Shown here piece after piece: positions 4,537 through 6,862 of a DNA stretch of 6,862 nt. This DNA is from Alphaproteobacteria bacterium (GTDB lineage Bacteria > Pseudomonadota > Alphaproteobacteria > Rickettsiales > VGDC01): assembly GCA_016869895.1 (NCBI GenBank), contig VGDC01000103.1, forward strand, positions 1-6,862. The letters run 5' to 3'. How positions within the stretch are numbered: position 1 is the stretch's first letter; every line of letters begins with the position of its first letter. The notes below the pieces were generated by a model. That model was given only the letters and a program-made list of their open reading frames with translations. It was not told the DNA's origin and searched no databases. The position numbers and the translations under genes were made by a program.

Positions 4537-6862
4537 TCACTTCACATCCTTCCCCAAATCGAAATGCCTGTATAGCGCTGGCAGCACCATCAGCGTCAAG
4601 ATAGTCGCGGAAATCAATCCGCCGATGACCACCGTGGCTAGCGGCTTCTGCACCTCCGCTCCCGCCCCTGTGGCCAGCGCCATCGGCACGAAGCCGAGGG
4701 AGGCCACCAGTGCGGTCATCAGCACCGGACGCAGGCGCAGCAATGCCCCCTCGCGGATGGCTGCAAGCGGCTCTACACCGCGCCGCACCAGATGATTGAT
4801 GCTGGAGACCATCACCAAACCATTCAGCACCGCAACACCGGAAAGGGCGATGAACCCCACCGCCGCCGAGATGGAGAAAGGCATATCCCGCAACCAAAGC
4901 AGCAAGATGCCGCCGGTGAGCGCGAGGGGCACACCGGAGAAGACCAGCAAACCTTGACGCACTGACCCAAGCGCGGTGAAGAGCAGCAGGAAAATCATGA
5001 AGAAACAGGCGGGGACGACGAGCAACAGCCGCTCCTTTGCCTCCTCCAGATTCTTGAACTGCCCGCCCCATTCCAGCCAATATCCGGCGGGAATCTTCAC
5101 ATCAGCCGCCATCTTCTCCTGCGCTTCGGCCACGAAAGAGCCGATGTCGCGTCCGCGCACATTGGCTTGCACGACCACTCTGCGCTTGCCGTTCTCGCGG
5201 CTTATCTGGTTCGGCCCTTCACTGAACACCAACTCCGCCACCTGTTTCAACGGCACGAAATTCGGGCGTGAATGCGGCACATTCGCCATATCCATCTGCC
5301 CATCCTCGTCGGGTAACAGAATGGGAAGATTGGCCAAGGCGGTCATGTCCTGCCGCAGACGGTCCGGCAAGCGCACGACGATGTCGAAACGTTTATCCCC
5401 TTGGAACACCAGCCCCGCTTCCCGCCCGCCGATGGCGATTTGCAGCACATCCTGTACATCAGCGATATTCAGCCCGTATCGCGCAATGGCCGATTTCTTG
5501 AGCCTCACTTCTAGGAACGGCAATCCGCTGGTTTGTTCGACCTTAACATCCTCCGCCCCTTCGACCACGCGCAGAACAGCGGCGATGGCATTCGCCGATT
5601 GCTCCATGGCTGTGAAATCATCGCCGTAAACCTTCACGGCCACATCGCTACGCACACCGGAAATCAGCTCGTTGAACCGCATCTGGATAGGCTGGGTGAA
5701 TTCATAATTATTCCCCGGCGCTTCCCCCACCGCCTTTTGTATATCCTCAATCACCTCGGCTTTCGTTTTGCGTTTATCCGGCCATACAGACTTGTCTTTC
5801 AGGATGATGAATGTGTCCGACACGTTGGGCGGCATAGGGTCAGCCGCCATCTCCGCCGTACCCGTCTTGGAGAAGACCAGCTCCACTTCTGGCACCTTGC
5901 TGACCGCCGCTTCCACCACCGCCTGCATCTCTTGCGATTGGGAAATGCCCGTGCTGGGAATGCGCATGGCATGCATGGCGATGTCTTTTTCGTCCAGCGA
6001 GGGAATGAACTCCTGCCCCATATTCGCCAATAGCAAAAGGGATAACGCGAAGCCGACCCCCGCACCCGCCACAACCCTTAACGGATTCGCAAGCGAGAAA
6101 TCCAGCAACGGCGCATAGCGTCCTTTGGCTTTTGCGATGATGCGGTTTTCCTTCTCCGCCACCCTACCTTTGACGAACAAAGCAATCATCGCGGGAACGA
6201 AGGTCAGCGACAGGATGAACGCGCTTACCAACGCGATGATGACCGTCATCGCCATCGGCTCGAACATCTTGCCTTCCACGCCCGTGAAGGTCAGCAACGG
6301 GATATAGACCATGATGATGATCGCCTGCCCGAACACGGTCGGCTGGATCATCTCCTTGCTGGCCTCCATCACCTCATGCAGCCGTTCTTGCAACGTCAAC
6401 AAACGGCCTTGGTGATGCTGCCGCTCCACTAACCTTCGCAGGCAATTCTCGGTGATGATGACCGCCCCATCGACGATAAGGCCGAAATCCAGCGCGCCAA
6501 GACTCATCAGATTGCCGCTGATGCCAGCGCGCACCATACCCGTTGCGGTCATCAGCATCGACACCGGAATGACCAAAGCAGTGATGAGCGCGGCGCGGAA
6601 ATTGCCCAACAACAGGAAGAGGATGACGATGACCAGCAACGCCCCCTCCAACAGGTTCTTCTCCACCGTGGCGATGGTGGAATCCACCAGTTTCATGCGG
6701 TTCAGCACGGGTTTCGCGACGATACCTTCAGGCAGCACTTTGTTGATTTCCGTCAGCTTGGCATCCACCGCCGCAGCGACGGTACGGCTGTTCTCGCCGA
6801 TAAGCATCATCGCCGTGCCGACAACCACTTCCTCGCCATTCTCGGAAGCCGCACCCGTCCTC
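4537..6862 (-). CDS. czcA: Heavy-metal efflux RND pump subunit, CzcA/CusA family (N-terminus beyond the right edge)
   Basis: The frame is open from the window edge (fragment residues RTGAASENGEE), through a GTG codon at 6828 that is only internal, to the TGA at 4537. This gives the C-terminal 774 residues of a protein usually about 1,040-1,060 long. The segment DFGLIVDGAVIITE (125-138) carries the Asp, Asp and Glu spaced like the transport-critical Asp402, Asp408 and Glu415 of CzcA. Membrane segments appear near 70-86, 89-107, 119-139, 176-192, 203-229 and 261-281. A large periplasmic porter/docking domain (about 282-609) and five more helices (about 611-763) follow. DPMPPNVSDTF (341-351) and SGVRSDVAVKVYGDD (401-415) resemble CzcA/CnrA-type pumps. 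The protein would be the proton-driven inner-membrane subunit of a tripartite exporter, with membrane-fusion and outer-membrane partners presumably upstream, outside the window. The metal (Co/Zn/Cd/Ni rather than Cu/Ag) is an inference; the czcA symbol means family level. Confidence 0.93.
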   Translation of the reverse strand, partial: RTGAASENGEEVVVGTAMMLIGENSRTVAAAVDAKLTEINKVLPEGIVAKPVLNRMKLVDSTIATVEKNLLEGALLVIVILFLLLGNFRAALITALVIPVSMLMTATGMVRAGISGNLMSLGALDFGLIVDGAVIITENCLRRLVERQHHQGRLLTLQERLHEVMEASKEMIQPTVFGQAIIIMVYIPLLTFTGVEGKMFEPMAMTVIIALVSAFILSLTFVPAMIALFVKGRVAEKENRIIAKAKGRYAPLLDFSLANPLRVVAGAGVGFALSLLLLANMGQEFIPSLDEKDIAMHAMRIPSTGISQSQEMQAVVEAAVSKVPEVELVFSKTGTAEMAADPMPPNVSDTFIILKDKSVWPDKRKTKAEVIEDIQKAVGEAPGNNYEFTQPIQMRFNELISGVRSDVAVKVYGDDFTAMEQSANAIAAVLRVVEGAEDVKVEQTSGLPFLEVRLKKSAIARYGLNIADVQDVLQIAIGGREAGLVFQGDKRFDIVVRLPDRLRQDMTALANLPILLPDEDGQMDMANVPHSRPNFVPLKQVAELVFSEGPNQISRENGKRRVVVQANVRGRDIGSFVAEAQEKMAADVKIPAGYWLEWGGQFKNLEEAKERLLLVVPACFFMIFLLLFTALGSVRQGLLVFSGVPLALTGGILLLWLRDMPFSISAAVGFIALSGVAVLNGLVMVSSINHLVRRGVEPLAAIREGALLRLRPVLMTALVASLGFVPMALATGAGAEVQKPLATVVIGGLISATILTLMVLPALYRHFDLGKDVK

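Noticed and set aside
4490..5080. 196-codon minus-strand frame within the efflux gene
   Set aside because: It is an out-of-frame reading of the pump gene with a low-complexity Gly/Ala/Arg composition; the pump frame is uninterrupted through the same bases.

Overview
The window is almost entirely coding. Only about 40 bases, in two tiny gaps, lie outside genes. It is moderately GC-rich bacterial chromosomal DNA. Gene content and protein style (a PP_1105-type ATP-dependent ligase cassette and a CzcA-like RND pump) fit a Gram-negative, probably a proteobacterium and perhaps an alphaproteobacterium. That placement is an inference from protein style; no rRNA or other marker gene is present.

Left part (1-4533): a four-gene set known as the ligase-associated DNA repair cassette. 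On the minus strand, reading leftward from 1363, are a metallo-beta-lactamase/beta-CASP nuclease and then the N-terminal fifth of an ATP-dependent DNA ligase, which runs off the left edge. The two overlap in a TGATG stop-start. On the plus strand, starting 37 bases away, are an Lhr-Core-type DEXH helicase (825 residues) and the metallophosphoesterase PdeM, whose start lies inside the helicase gene. The cassette is therefore present as two divergent gene pairs, nuclease-ligase and helicase-phosphoesterase, sharing one very short AT-rich control region. A plausible joint job is processing and sealing damaged DNA: the helicase unwinds, two metal-dependent nucleases trim, and the ligase seals nicks.

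Right part (4537-6862): a minus-strand gene for the inner-membrane pump subunit of a heavy-metal efflux RND system (CzcA/CusA family). Its C-terminal 774 residues are present and its start lies beyond the right edge. It converges on pdeM with only three bases between the two stop codons. It has no evident functional link to the repair cassette.

I saw no tRNA, rRNA, CRISPR array, insertion sequence, integrase or convincing intrinsic terminator. I did not find a previously undescribed system. The points most worth a second look are the divergent layout with a shared 37-bp promoter region, the His at beta-CASP motif C of the presumed DNA exonuclease, the GTG start of pdeM and the 3-bp convergent junction.
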